From the NCBI GenBank assembly GCA_964020975.1, contig OZ026630.1, positions 64,761,013-64,825,012 on the forward strand: a stretch of DNA of 64,000 nucleotides, written 5' to 3'. Of this stretch, positions 34,781 through 46,118 are shown piece by piece (position 1 is the stretch's first letter; the number at the start of each line of letters is the position of its first letter). A program made the translations under genes and the position numbers. The DNA comes from Hermodice carunculata. Taxonomy: Eukaryota > Annelida > Polychaeta > Eunicida > Amphinomidae. Under the pieces are notes generated by a model that was not told the DNA's origin, did not search any database, and was given only the letters and a program-made list of their open reading frames with translations.

Positions 34781-35344
34781 TCTCAAAGCTGAATAAACAA
34801 AAGTAGATGGTTTGGGACTTCTTTTTACCCTTCACTCATTTATTTCATTACCAACTCCAAATATGGTCATCACCTCAGCAAATATCTGAGGCCTTCTGTG
34901 ATACCAATTCCACCTTTGGTTGGATGTGTGAATAATCAATGGAATCTTTTGTCCTGCTCAAGAAAGGCCAAAACTTCTTTCTTATAATCTATTGAACAGC
35001 ACCCTCTGTGGTCCTTGGTGGAAGAAACTACACACAGAATGCTCTCTCCCTACTGCTTGTTCTCTACTTTCCCCCCCCCCCCCCCAAAAAAAAAACTAGA
35101 AAAGATGATTTGCTTTGAAGCAAATCTGTCTGCATGCCTCCAAAATTTGTAAATATCAAATGCTACAACTTTTGTTCCTTCTTCATTGGATGTACTTATA
35201 GCAATAATATAAATTGAAGAGGTGGTGGCAATACAGACCTATGTCCCTTGACGCCATTCAACATCCACCTTGCCATCAAAGATCAAATGCAATGCAGTTC
35301 AGCCATGCAATACAATTTTCAAAGCATTTGTTACTTCACATTCC
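34781..35344. other. No gene recognised
   Basis: Contains a C then A run at 35071-35095. Nothing else supported. Confidence 0.35.
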
Positions 35345-35760
35345 ATTAAGCTTATGGCTAGATGAAAATTTCAAAGTCCAAATGACCTTGAATTTTAGAG
35401 GCCACATGTAAATTACAAAAAATGTGCAGTGTTGCAAAACCTACAATTTAAGCCCAACATGAACCAAATCAGATGAAAATTGATCAAGTTATGGCTGGAT
35501 TAAAATTTCAACGGCCAAATAACCATGACCTTTAACTTTTAGAGGTCAAATATAAATTACACAAAATGTGCAGTGTTGCAGTTATGGCTAGATGAAACTT
35601 TCAAAGGTCCAAATGACCTTGACCTTTGACCTTTAGCAGTCACATGTAAATTATAAACATGTAGTGTTACAATATCCATTATTTAAGCCAACATGACACA
35701 AATCAGATGAAAATTGACCAAGTTATGGCCAGATGAAAATTGAAAGGGATAATCTTGGCT
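35345..35760. repeat. AAGTTATGGCTAGATGAAA tandem array, left part
   Basis: About 2.5-3 copies of a unit of roughly 130-170 bp with TTATGGCTAGATGAAA, AATGACCTTGACCTTTGACC, AGAGGTCACATGTAAATTAC and ATGTGCAGTGTTGCAA. The same array resumes at 37060, interrupted by younger insertions. Confidence 0.85.
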
Positions 35761-35802
35761 CCACTTTAAAAAATTATCTGTTAACTTAGACATAACCAAT
35801 TA

Positions 35803-35974
35803 CAGTCAAAACTCATTATAATGACACCATCTGTTCCCTAAGAAATGTGTCAGATAACTGAATATGTCAGATACATGAATCAAATAACAAAGAAAATAAA
35901 CTTTAACCCATGAGAATTTGTGTCATTATATTGAACGTCAGATAGCTGAGTATCGTTATAATGAGGTTTCACTG
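35803..35974. mobile_element. Pogo-type MITE, TA-flanked
   Basis: Ends CAGTCAAAACTCATTATAA and (reverse) CAGTGAAACCTCATTATAA, with TA at 35801-35802 and 35975-35976. 172 bp. The interior carries GTCAGATA repeats. Confidence 0.88.
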
Positions 35975-35989
35975 TACATGCATGTGGCT

Positions 35990-36368
35990 TTTGGTACAAA
36001 AAAGCTTGCTGACATCCCAGATAACCTAAAAATCAAAGTTAAGGATAGTTATTTAGAACAAATAATATGTTGTAAATTTTGGGATTGATGATAAGCTACA
36101 CTGGAAACAACATATATCAAGTATATCAAATAAACCAAGCAAAATTATTGGAATTTTCAAGAAAATTAGATATAAACTTTGAATGAATATTTTAACTAAA
36201 TTATAGTAAACTTTAGCTTATCCTTATATTTGGTACTGCAATATTACATGGGCTGCAAATTAGGTTTCAAATTTAGACAAACTTGTGAAAATACAAAATA
36301 AATTTATGTGTACAACTACAATTTCTGACTTTAATGCCCATACTGATCCCATGTTCAAACATTGTTGA

Positions 36369-36433
<65 letters not shown>

Positions 36434-36695
36434 ACAGCTTTATATTTGTTCAAAACCCTGAACAACCTCACACCTCTAATTCTTCAAACACTATTTACAT
36501 CCACTTCTACCATTCACTCTTACTCAACTCGTCAATCCATAAATTTGTTCATAACCAGAGTCCACACAAATCTTGGTAAATCTGCTATTAAATACCGTGG
36601 ACCTCACATTCGGAACAATATTTCTGCAAACATTAAACAGTCACCATCCATTTATCTCTTCGGAAAAATAAAATAAAATAGAATAAAAAAAAAGC
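35990..36695 (+). mobile_element. LINE 3' end (CR1/L2/Jockey-like RT tail)
   Basis: The + strand encodes the C-terminal part of a non-LTR RT: an IDDKLHWKQHISSISNK string near 36085, a YPYIWYCNITWA string near 36220, NAHTDPMFK near 36330 and, after the (TA)n tract, FITRVHTNLG and AIKYRGPHIRNNIS. These match the order seen in LINE ORF2 ends. Stops and a microsatellite break the frame. An A-rich tail (36664-36690) closes it. 5'-truncated copy; clade not certain. Confidence 0.7.
36372..36429. repeat. (TA)n microsatellite, ~29 units
   Basis: Uninterrupted TA run within the LINE tail. Confidence 0.98.
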
Positions 36696-37059
36696 AAACC
36701 TGATTTCAGTATAGTTGTACTATACACAGTATTTTTTTTTCTTTTTTCTTTTTTTTTGGGGGGGGGGAGGGGGAGGCAGATCAATATATGATATGCATGT
36801 ACTTCCCTTGTTTTCATTGTACTATATGCTGAATATGTGGAATTAATCAGCATAATTTGACACTACATGTGTAATCATTCATTGTTGAATGGCTTTTCAT
36901 ATATTATTTCTGTTCACATTTATTCCCATGTGCATTTGCTACCTTGCATATACATGTACTTTCTGAGTGCATTTATTATTTGAGAGATACTATAAGCCCA
37001 ACTGGGCTAGTATCTCTCATGTGTTTACTAGACTTATCTTGATGTACCCACTTACTTTG

Positions 37060-37530
37060 ATAAACTTTGACTTCAAGAGTTCACGTCTAAATTACAAAAA
37101 TATGCACTGTTGCAATACCTACAATTTGGGTTCAACATGATTGAAATAGCATTAAAAATTAACCAAGTTATGGATAGATGAAATTTCCAAAGGTCAAAAT
37201 GACCTTGACTTTTGACCTTTTGAGGTTATATCTTAATTACAAAAATATCCAGTTTTTCAATAGCTAAAAGTTCAGTCCAACGTGACTGAAATTAGATGAA
37301 AATTGACCAAGTTATGGCTGGAACTTTCAAATGTCCAAATGACCTTGACATTTGACCTTTAGAGGTGACATGCATATTACAAAAATGTGCAGTGTTATAA
37401 TGTCTACAATTTGAACTCAACACAGTCAAAACCAGATGAAAATTGACTACGTTATGGCTAGAAGAAAATTTCAAATGGCAAACTTACATTGACCTTTGAC
37501 CTTTAGAGGTCACATGTAGATTATAAACAA
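37060..37530. repeat. AAGTTATGGCTAGATGAAA tandem array, right part
   Basis: Three to four more units of the array seen at 35345-35760, in the same orientation (CTTGACCTTTGACCTTTAGAG and AAATGTGCAGTGTT phrases). Confidence 0.85.
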
Positions 37531-37959
37531 GAGTGTATGTGAACAGCCCATGCTCAGCTGACCTAGATATTCATCACACTTGCAGCTCTCTGAACTTGGG
37601 ATAAGATCAAGGTCACCCATGTACTGAGTAAGTTTGACCTTTATAGAATAACACTGACATGTGCAACATCAAAGTCCCAGTTCAAGTAGTTGTCAAGTTA
37701 TAGTGAAGAGTAAAAGTCATGTATGTTGCTCTATGACCCCCAAAACGACGTCAAGGTCACTCATGTACTGTCTCAGCATGAACTTCATTGAGAAATATTA
37801 ACATGAGCAACATCAGGTCCTAAGTCAAAACAGATCTCAAGTTATCAAGTGAGCAGTAAATTTCGTGTAAGTTGTCCTGTGACCTTGGGAATGAGGTCAA
37901 GCTCCAAACATCACTGGCATGATCACATGCACAAAACATGTAGACACTTAAAAGGTACA
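37531..37959. repeat. Degenerate AAGGTCAC-rich repeat
   Basis: Repeated AAGGTCACYCATGTACTG and CAAGTTAT strings at about 130-bp spacing. Probably a relative of R-A or of the neighbouring array. Confidence 0.5.
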
Positions 37960-38756
37960 TCCCTACCAAGTTTGGCACAAATCTGGTAAAAATTGTTTGT
38001 TATAACCATTACAAGAAATTCCCATGTCAAACTTTCCTATTAAAACGTTTAAAAAATTTTGAAAATAAAATCCTAAAATCACTGGAGCGTAATCATTTGA
38101 ACAAAGTTGGTAGAGACTCAGCCCAGGTGTATTGTCAACAAGTTTTAAGTAAATCTGACAAACAGTTTCTTCAGAGAAGTCCAAAATGTGAATTACCATT
38201 AGAATTCCCATTGACTTGCATAGTAAGCAATTGAAAAGGTGCATTTACAGATAAGTACCCGATATAAAAACAACATTTAAAAATCAGAAATCCACAGCAG
38301 TTCTACCTAGTGAACATCTTTGCTTGACCCTTTCACAAGGAACATATCCACAAAGTTTCAACTTAATCTGAGAGACGGTTCTGGATTTGAAGTGACAAGT
38401 AATGAAAAACACGCAAAAAATTCATTAAAAAATTGAAAAAAAATTGCAGCGCCACCCGATGAACAAAATAAGAAGGAGTCCCTAGGAGTTAAAAATCAGG
38501 AATCCAGAGCAGTGCCACCGAGTGAACAACTTTGTTTGACCCTTCCACAAGGAACATATCCACCAAGTTTCAGCTTAATCTGACTGACAGTTCTGGAGAA
38601 GAAGTTGAAAATAGCAAAAAACAAAACAAAAAATCGCCATTTGACCATTTGAATAAACTTGGTAGAGCTCCACCCAAGGCACTTCCCCACCAAGTTTGAA
38701 GAGAATCTGGCTGAAGGTTTTGGAGAAGAAGTCAAAAATGTGAATTGTGGATGATG
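37960..38756. repeat. Interspersed repeat R-B, copy 3
   Basis: Two partial R-B blocks, both with the AAAAATCAGRAATCCA and AGTGAACAWCTTTG phrases. Confidence 0.75.
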
Positions 38757-38968
38757 ACGTCTCCTTTGAAACTTAAAAGCTTCATACACTATTTCGACAC
38801 TGGTATAAAGAGGAAAATTAGTAATACAATCTTTAGCACCATAAAGTTGACGAGAGGTGTTATGAAGTAAAGTGTACTAAGGCGTTAGCTAGAAACCACC
38901 TCTTCCTGACTTAAGACGAACTAGAGAAAATTCTCTAGGTGGGTTAAGTACACTTTACGGACGGACAA
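38757..38968. repeat. Interspersed repeat R-C, copy 2
   Basis: Homologous to 8101-8400 (GAAACTTAAAAGCTTCATAC start, AATTCTCTRGGTGGGTTAAG end). As at 8.1 kb it abuts another repeat on its left, so junction position may be fixed. Confidence 0.75.
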
Positions 38969-39321
38969 TGGAAGGACCACGGATGGCTTGACATAGCATA
39001 AGCTCAGCTGACTGACAAGTCAGCTGAGCTAAAAATGTGCAGTGTTACAAAACTATGAATTGAAAAGGGACTGGCACCTGTACCTATAATAGTTTTAAAG
39101 ATATTCCAGATTTAAATTTTCAAATGGCCCTAATTTGCATAATTTTCAAAACTGTCAACCTTCCATGTATGCAGGTATAATCATGCCAAGTTTGGAGTTT
39201 ATACATACAAAGGTTTTCAAACAGACTGTCTAGGAGGAGGGGGGAGACACAAACAGACAGAGAGAGAGAGAATTCCTAGAAAAACAGTATATCTGTGTTG
39301 ACATACAGATATAACCAAAAA

Positions 39322-39420
39322 AAAACAAACAAACAAACAAACCGAGGCCCATGGGCCTAATACTCTGCTGGCACTGTGGCTACATTGCACCTGTTAATTT
39401 CAAAGTTGCGAATCCTCAAG
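39322..39420. repeat. Interspersed repeat R-D, copy 2
   Basis: A-rich run with AAAC repeats, then AGGCCCATGGGCCTAATACT and GGCTACATTGCACCTGTTAA, as at 30.04 kb. Confidence 0.7.
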
Positions 39421-40090
39421 TGGCTTCTTTGAAATCAGAATCATACTGAAGATTAGTTTGTAAATACTGTAAAAAAAAATATTTAAAAAAATGAATCACT
39501 GTTCCTGTGAGTAATACATAATTTAGCCAGTTCCATGAATCCTTCCATTGTCCAGCAATGGGACCGCATTTGACAATGGCAGTGGTTTTTTTTCTTGCCA
39601 AACCTATCCTAAGCATTGTCACATTTGACAAATCAAAGTCAACTTTCCACAAAATGTTCGTTAAATAGGTTAGGTCAATCATCGGTTCCCAGGACCTTGC
39701 CACTTGCTCCTGTAAATCTTGACTGCATGGGTCCACCCTCTACATAATTTCAGGTCTTCGGGGTGAATGTAAACAAGCTGTAGAACTTGTATTGCTACAA
39801 TTAACAGCAACACACAGACCCATCCTGGGCGGGAACAAGAACGAAAATGAATATTTCTACATGCATTTTTAATCCTGTTGATGAAGGGTGAATAAAATAT
39901 GTTTAAACCAAGTGGCACTTGACAGCCATAGCTGGCCATCATGGTAGGAGTCTTCCCTGTCAGCCAGCCATGTTGCATTTGTGACGTCACTTGCCTTCCG
40001 CGCCTTGTGGGTGTCGGAAATGAACGGAAAGCGAAGGCACAATGAGTTTTTAAAAAAAGAAATTGAATAAAGGTATTATTTTCACATCCA
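39416..40090 (-). pseudogene. Possible type II membrane protein, frame-broken, or its 5' exon
   Basis: The minus strand is open for about 700 bp in two overlapping frames. The first (stop near 39679) has possible starts at MQHGW (39976) and MMASYG. It then carries about 40 residues and a strong single membrane span, WVCVLLLIVAIQVLQLVYIH, near 39830-39770, followed by HPEDLKLCRG. The second frame takes over around 39745 (DPCSQDLQEQVARSWEP, then LWKVDFDLSNVTMLRIGLA) and stays protein-like to about 39500. A short N-terminal tail plus signal anchor is the plan of Golgi glycosyltransferases and sulfotransferases, but no catalytic motif is visible. One single-base change could link the frames, so this is a pseudogene, a sequence error or a pair of exons. 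It is not part of any repeat family here. Confidence 0.4.
39981..39990. promoter_or_regulatory. Palindromic CRE (GTGACGTCAC)
   Basis: A perfect 10-bp cAMP-response-element palindrome just upstream (minus-strand sense) of the ATG at 39976, in a CpG-richer patch with CTTCCGCGCC (39996-40005). Consistent with a promoter for the minus-strand reading frame. Confidence 0.4.
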
Positions 40091-40129
40091 TTTTTAAAGC
40101 ACACCGTATGGTGAGAACAACCCATGAGT

Positions 40130-40680
40130 CATCCATGTATCAAATTTGAAGATGGTCAATCAATAGGACCTTTAAGATTTTCACCTCCCCCATAATCCCA
40201 CCATATTTGGTGAAGATCTGGCAAAAATTAAAGATGCTAGAGTGTTCACAAGATTTTCATATTCTGACCCCTAAGTTGCATAATATTATAGGTGGCACCA
40301 CCAATATCGAAAGGGGCCTAGAATTTCATATCCCCTATAAGCTCTGAAAGTTATAGTGGGCTAACTTGAAAACTGTGGATGGTATCACACTAAATAACAA
40401 AAGTTTATGGTCATAAGGTCTCAGGGTCTCCACAAGTCTTTCTGAGCAATTTGGAAGCAATTGGTCCAGCAGTTTTGGAGATGAAGATTTTTTTAAGATA
40501 TGGCCAAAAATTAAACAAACAAAAAATTCATAAAAGATCCAAAAGTCACTGGAGCGTGACCATTTGAACAAACTTGGTAAAGACCCATCCAAGGTACATT
40601 GCCACCAAGCTTGAGGTGAAACTGGTCAGTGGTTTTGGAGAAGAAGTTGAAAAATGAGGGACGGACAGACGACGGATGCC
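40130..40680. repeat. R-A fragment (40130-40320) followed by R-B fragment (40370-40680)
   Basis: Left: TTCACCTCCCCCATAATCCC and AAGATGCTAGAGTGTTCACA. Right: AAGGTCTCAGGGTCTCCACA and a GAACAAACTTGGTAAAGACC string. The two families adjoin as at 30.9 kb. Confidence 0.75.
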
Positions 40681-42486
40681 TGACCACCACATAACCTAAG
40701 CTGACACTAAAAACTCAGAGCCACCACTGAAATCTGGAACTGGGTCTTCAAGCAATGATACGTAAAGCATGCTGTTTTATTTCTTTCCAAACCCCCCGGG
40801 AATGCACGTTTCTGGTCTAGCTGAGTGGCCATTTTGCTATCCTGGAAGTCACATTTCTTATCATTGATTAACTATGGGTGACAATCAGAACCGAGCTGAA
40901 TGATTCCATGAAGATAAATGCTTTTATCACAAGATATGGTTTAGACTGGGGTTCAGCCCTCATATACTTGAACAACTTGCTCCTTGTGAAACTCTGAATT
41001 TGTCATTTTCACTTGTATTTCAGGCACTGAATGAATCTGATTCCATCTGCCTCAACTGCTCATCGTTTTGTGTGTTTTACTACAAGACAGGTTAATGCAC
41101 ACTGGATTATAATATTAGGTTACATTGACTTTATAAACATGCATAACATGGGTACATATCAATTATCATAGGAGAATGCAACCATCTTAAACTTGTTTCT
41201 AAATTCCAATTCACAACAAGAATAATGCACTGTCAACAGGATTTTAAACACTGGAAATAATTTTTGTAGATTACTGTAAAGGCAAAAATATTACAAAAAA
41301 TGTCACCAGACTGGTCGGACCAACATTTTGGTCTAGTATCACCAGAACTATGTTAATATACAGAAATTTGCTTTAGAATTTCTGAATTTGGCCTGACCAA
41401 CTTTAGATTGAAGGCCACAGCACTGACATTTCTACACTCTTATAAATTACGAATTCAATGCCTTAGCAAGTACACTGTACTCTTCCTGAAATTAGAGGAA
41501 CTGTTAATGAATGCACTCATAGCTTTGTCTGTCCTATTTGCCAGTGTCACACCCTTTTTTTATGAGAAGAGAACTTTTTCATAAAGTAGTTAAGTAGGTC
41601 ATAACCTGAGAAAAGTAATCCATGGACAAAAATAAAATATTAGGAGCCCAACTTCACTAAGGGTTTATTATTATGCAGCAAGGATACCTTTGAGGGCCAA
41701 GCACATTTGAAACAAATACTCAGAAAACTTAGTAAACACACATTACTAAATAGGTCATAGTCAGACATCCTGTAAGTGCATCACAGCCATATATCTGAGG
41801 AGTTTATGTACCAAATTTGACTAAAAACTGTTCAAGCATTTTTATGATACATGTACAATGGTAAAAAACATTGATCAGGCAGAAGGTTATTCCAAACACT
41901 TTATCCTACATGTATATCATAAATCCTTCTTTTTTACTTCCTGTTTCAGCATTTTTTTTTTTTTTTTTTTTTTTGAAAGTGTATTGAAGGTATAAAGCCT
42001 TCTTACAGCTGACACATGAAAAAGTATTTACCAGAGTATACTGTACTGATAATATTGAGTCAGAAAGGCACCAGCTTCCACTCATAAATACAGGTGGATG
42101 GAAAGACAGGAAACCCCAACAATATTATGCCTCTCCCCTTTAGACAGGCATGAAAATGCAATTTTCAGGGTCTTCCAAACTTAGAAAGGAGTCTGACAAA
42201 ACTAGAAGCACTTTCAATGACTCCAAAGATCTGAATAAACCCTGCAAATGTTTTTGCTAACTGACACTTAGTGTCCTATACAAAAATTACAAAGGCTTAA
42301 ATCCTATTGTTTAGTACTTTCTACATTGGATATAAGAATAACTTTCTTTCTGCCTGTACTAAATATTCTTTATTTCCAAAATATTAGTGATATCCTGCTT
42401 ACCCACACACACAGCACCCTGTAACTCGCCAGGCAACACTATGGTGAGAGCCTGTCATAAATGAATTAATCAAACATATACCTAAC
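40681..42486. other. No gene recognised
   Basis: About 1.8 kb of mostly unique AT-rich DNA. A run of about 24 T lies at 41951-41974. Confidence 0.4.
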
Positions 42487-42558
42487 CTGCTGGAACTCCC
42501 AGCTGTAGACCAATTCAAGTGTATAATGCAATGCGATGAAGACTCTTTTCTCCCAATC
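42487..42558 (-). CDS. Candidate 72-nt exon inside a longer open stretch, unknown gene
   Basis: The minus-strand frame is open over 42466-42672. Bounded by an acceptor TTCGCCCAG and a donor CAG|GTTAGG it gives 24 phase-0 codons that begin DWEKRVFIALHY and end YSWEFQQ. Upstream text (SLLNSEAVMNKFAQ) is also protein-like, so the real acceptor may lie further out. The composition (W, F, Y-rich, amphipathic) is far from random AT-rich translation. Family not recognised. Confidence 0.35.
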
Positions 42559-43129
42559 CTGGGCGAATTTATTCATGACAGCTTCAGAATTGAGTAGTGA
42601 AGTAAATCCCATCGCAAATATGTCATGGCAACAAAATTTAAAAACGGGTGTTACATCCCTAATCTTAGTCACAACAAAGGTTGTTTACATTCCAATGACA
42701 CCTATATGGTGCCTGTACCTGTGAGCACAGTGTATTTTAATGTTATTCTTGTATCTTAAGTAAATGGACCAAAGTGACTAATTTATAGAATAGTATTAAT
42801 AGTACTTCCTTTTATACTAGTCTCTACCACCCCTATGGTTGTTAGATAGGGTGGAAATTACGGTTTAAAACCTCACGGATATAACTTACAGGTTTCTGTA
42901 ACTTGGTGCTACACAGAATGAAAGTCATGCACTCTAGCAGTCGCCTTGTGTGATGAAAGTCTAGAGGTTTCCTTACATGCTTGAAAACTTACAATGATAA
43001 TTATGTGCAGGAGGTATGCCAGTAGCCTACTAGTCTCATTAGGCTCCACATTGTCTTTTGGTGCCACACAGTGCAAGGTGCCATTTTCAGGGTCATAAGT
43101 GTGTAGTAATTTATGACCCATGTAGCTTA
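42559..43129. other. No gene recognised; possible micro-exon at 42891-42909
   Basis: A minus-strand 19-nt segment between TTCTGTGTAG and GTAAGTTATA could be a micro-exon, but with so few bases it is not a supported call. Confidence 0.2.
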
Positions 43130-43335
43130 TATACAGGTAGATGAAAAGCCTATAGATGTTTTCTTATGTACATGTATATATTTATTGTACTATTTACTGC
43201 TTACATTTTATAATTTGTAGTAGATGCCTGTAGTTCATGTGATAATAGTGCTGTATACAATGTACGTAGGACAAATAGGTCAGTATTGACCTGTAGTCTT
43301 GTCAATAAAACCTTTACTTACTTACTTACTTACTT
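43130..43335 (+). mobile_element. Retroposon 3' tail ending in (ACTT)n
   Basis: A tail of about 200 bp ends GTCAATAAAACCTTT followed by five to six ACTT units, the kind of 3' microsatellite seen on CR1/L2-type LINEs and SINEs that use them. No coding part is attached. Confidence 0.4.
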
Positions 43336-43339
43336 CTGG

Positions 43340-43400
43340 TTACTGAGACAACCACGTATGCAGTTGTGGCTGGAAATTAATAGGCATGCCTCGTATTCAC
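43340..43400. mobile_element. Tc1 fragment
   Basis: Matches 5347-5395 (GGTTACT, then GTATGCAGTTRTGG and GGAAATTAAT). Too short to say more. Confidence 0.5.
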
Positions 43401-43782
43401 TCAAAATCTGTCCAGGCCTTTCTGAAATATTGTGGAAACAACAAGGGCTGAAGGGGCGGACAGCTGCATTGTTATGGGCTAAGGACATGCTGACTTGCTA
43501 CACTTTGCATGGTTGCTTTGCTACACTTTGCATGGTTTTCTGAAAAAGCACATCCACCACCAAGATTCCTGGGACTGTGAGGAGTCCTTTGGGGCACTGC
43601 CCAAGCTTGATACTTGAAACATGCATCTGCACAGATGATCAATCCATTGGATGTGTTACTTTATGATTTGACCCTCATGCATGGTACCAGCAACCACCTC
43701 TTGAAGTTGTGTAAATGTATGTAACACAAATATGCCAACAAAACCGTACTTTTTATAGCAAGTCAACCAGTGTTGCCATGAA

Positions 43783-44170
43783 GCATGATGATGGAGGGAG
43801 GGATGGACAATGGGGCATGATGATGGAGGGAGGGACAATGGGGTATGATAATAGAGGGAGGGATGGACAATGGGGTATGATGGAGGGAGGGATTGACAAT
43901 GGGGTATGATGATGGAGGGAGGGATGGACAATGGGGTATGATGATAGAGGGAAGGATGGACAATGGGGCAAGATGTGGAGGGAGGGATGGACAATGGGGC
44001 ATGATGATGGAGGGAGGGACAATGGGGTATGATGATATAAGGAGGGATGGACAATGGGGCATGATGATGGAGGAAGGGATAGACAACCCACAAGCACAAT
44101 TCCTATGGCAGAGGGAAGCCATTTTTTATGGAGGGAGGAATGAACAACCCACAATTCCTTTGGCAGAGCG
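43783..44170. repeat. GATGGAGGGAGGGATGGACAATGGGG minisatellite
   Basis: About ten imperfect units of 25-37 bp built from ATGGAGGGAGGGATGGACAA and ATGGGGTATGATG. The right edge is two copies of a longer unit with GACAACCCACAA and ATTCCTWTGGCAGAG. Open frames in all readings are artefacts of the repeat. Confidence 0.95.
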
Positions 44171-44550
44171 AAGCTCATGTTTTTTAACCACAGCAGCTGA
44201 AAACAACAAGGTAACAGGGTATGATAATCTATACATGTATGTTGTTTGTGTATATGTCTTTATGGCTAGATGGATAGAAGGATAGACAAACTAGAAAGGC
44301 CTATTGAGCATGATTTTTGTTTGTTTGTTTTTTTGACAAACAAGATCCTTGCCTTCCTACTTACCTGACAAACATATCATTCTCTATCTCTTCACACAGG
44401 CCTGTCAATCACCAACACCTCTGCACTGACACAGTTTGTCTCTTTGCCACCACTTCCTGCACATCTAAAAATTATTAACACCAAAATCTTGTTGAATATT
44501 TAAGTATTCCTCTCAGTAAAAAACAAAAAACAAAAAAAACAACAACACTA

Positions 44551-44728
44551 CAGTGGTACCTGCTGTGTGTGGCCACCCTTTCTGTCACAAAAGAGGCTAC
44601 ATACAACAGATGACCTGTCCTCACAGGTAAATTAACGAAAAGACTGACTCTTGTAGCCAAGAAAAATTTTGCCACAAAGAGCGGGTGGCCTGTCACAGCA
44701 GTGCATGCATACAGCAGGTATCTCTCTG
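44551..44728. mobile_element. Worn pogo-type MITE
   Basis: Left end CAGTGGTACCTGCTGTGTG after TA. The right end carries ATACAGCAGGTATCTCTCTG as a diverged inverted copy. Confidence 0.6.
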
Positions 44729-45505
44729 TTGTTGTTCATGTAAGGCATGTTTCTTATTAATGTTAATCAACAGAGTTAAAAAATGTTACCTCTCTTTTGA
44801 ATTTAACCTATTTATAAAAAAAGTTTTCCACCCAACCACATGTACTTTAATATTTCTACCATAATGTGTCCATATCTGTGGAATATATACTCTGACATTG
44901 TTTTATGCCATGCCATTCTCTACAAACAAATATTTGACAAGGTGGTCTAGTTCTAATGGTTTTGAGCATATATTACAGAACAACAACTTCCTCTGCAGTG
45001 AACCAATTTGGGCGGATAACACTGGTAAGTGGTTACAAGATTTTACACCATTTTTATGACCCTTTACATGTTGCTGGTGTAAAACATCTGCCAGTTTTGC
45101 TGAAATAATGGTAAAATTAATACACACCTTCTCATTCTCACGTATGAAGAATATTTGTAACAAGTGGGAGCAAAAATGATGGTACTTAGAGGTGAAAGTG
45201 ACATCCGAGCAGCCTGACACTTGTAAAGCACTTTACTCCTGACCCCAATATAGATCAGATGTACATGTACATGTGTCATAGAGTTTGCCAGTTTACTTCT
45301 CAGGCCATTTTTTGTACCTGTCACAAGACCTGTGTACCATGGCTCTCAGTCCAATGGTCCAGGGCCCTCAGATTCCTGTGCAGGCAACATGGAATGGTCA
45401 GAGGTAATTTTTTAAAGCTCCACTTTTACATAGGGACAAGCAGTTTCAAATTTTCATCCCAATCTCCTGATAATTTCATCCAAGGCTGAGCAAACCTGGC
45501 ACTCA

Positions 45506-45748
45506 TTTAACCCTTTCCCCCTTAAACTGGCCAAAACCGGCTGGTGGCCAAATGTCGTCTCCTTCAGTGTTTTCAACTAATTTCAACAGTAATGAAAAAC
45601 AATTTGACTGAGAATTGTAGCTGAGCCCTACCAAGATCACATGTCCCAGGTCAACAACTTTCCCTGGCATGAGTTGGACACTTTGTGTCCAACTCATACC
45701 GAGGAAAGTTGTTGACTCAAGTGTCAATTCAAGTGGGAAAAGGTTAAA
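45506..45748. mobile_element. TTAA-flanked MITE with central hairpin, copy A
   Basis: Ends TTTAACCCTTTCCC and GGGAAAAGGTTAAA (piggyBac-like TTAACCC start). The centre (45650-45716) is a nearly perfect hairpin. The outer stem GTCAACAACTTTCC pairs with GGAAAGTTGTTGAC, and the inner stem ATGAGTTGGACAC pairs with GTGTCCAACTCAT around a 3-nt loop. Non-coding. Confidence 0.8.
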
Positions 45749-45817
45749 TGGGAAGTCAAAATTGTGATACTTACTGCCAGATGCAGAACATGTCCCTTTG
45801 GTTTTTCTTTTTTTTTC

Positions 45818-45848
<31 letters not shown>

Positions 45849-46005
45849 GCTCTTGTGGCCACAACCTGAAGCGTGAAGACCTTCAACTCTTTCCTTGCCA
45901 AATTTTAACAAAAGTCAGTGTGCTCTGAATGATTATACCAACACTTCGTGCATATTCTATGCATTCAATTAACAGCAGGCCTACAATTGCAGAGACCATA
46001 AGAAT

Positions 46006-46118
46006 GGTCCAGGTCAACAGCTTTCCTCAGCACACTTGCTCACTTTGGGCAGTGTTACCAAAGCATGCCAAGGAAAGCTGTTGTCTCAGTGAAACTTGCC
46101 ATTGAAGCTTGTTGGACC
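46006..46118. mobile_element. Hairpin MITE relative, copy B (ends unclear)
   Basis: Central stem TCAACAGCTTTCCT (46014-46027) pairs with AGGAAAGCTGTTG (46071-46083), and outer GGTCC/GGACC strings flank it. TTAA ends were not found. Confidence 0.6.

Noticed and set aside
43656-44285. Long open frames up to 147 aa
   Set aside because: Created by the minisatellite; the peptides are its repeat in translation.
44363-44502. Exon candidates on both strands (minus: LCEEIENDMFV with GTAAGT donor; plus: acceptor CTTCACACAG then an open frame to a stop)
   Set aside because: The same bases support two opposite readings equally well and neither joins in phase to a firm neighbour.
45302-45403. Plus-strand segment with acceptor TTACTTCTCAG and GTAATT donor
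   Set aside because: All three frames are open, so reading frame gives no support, and the donor is weak.
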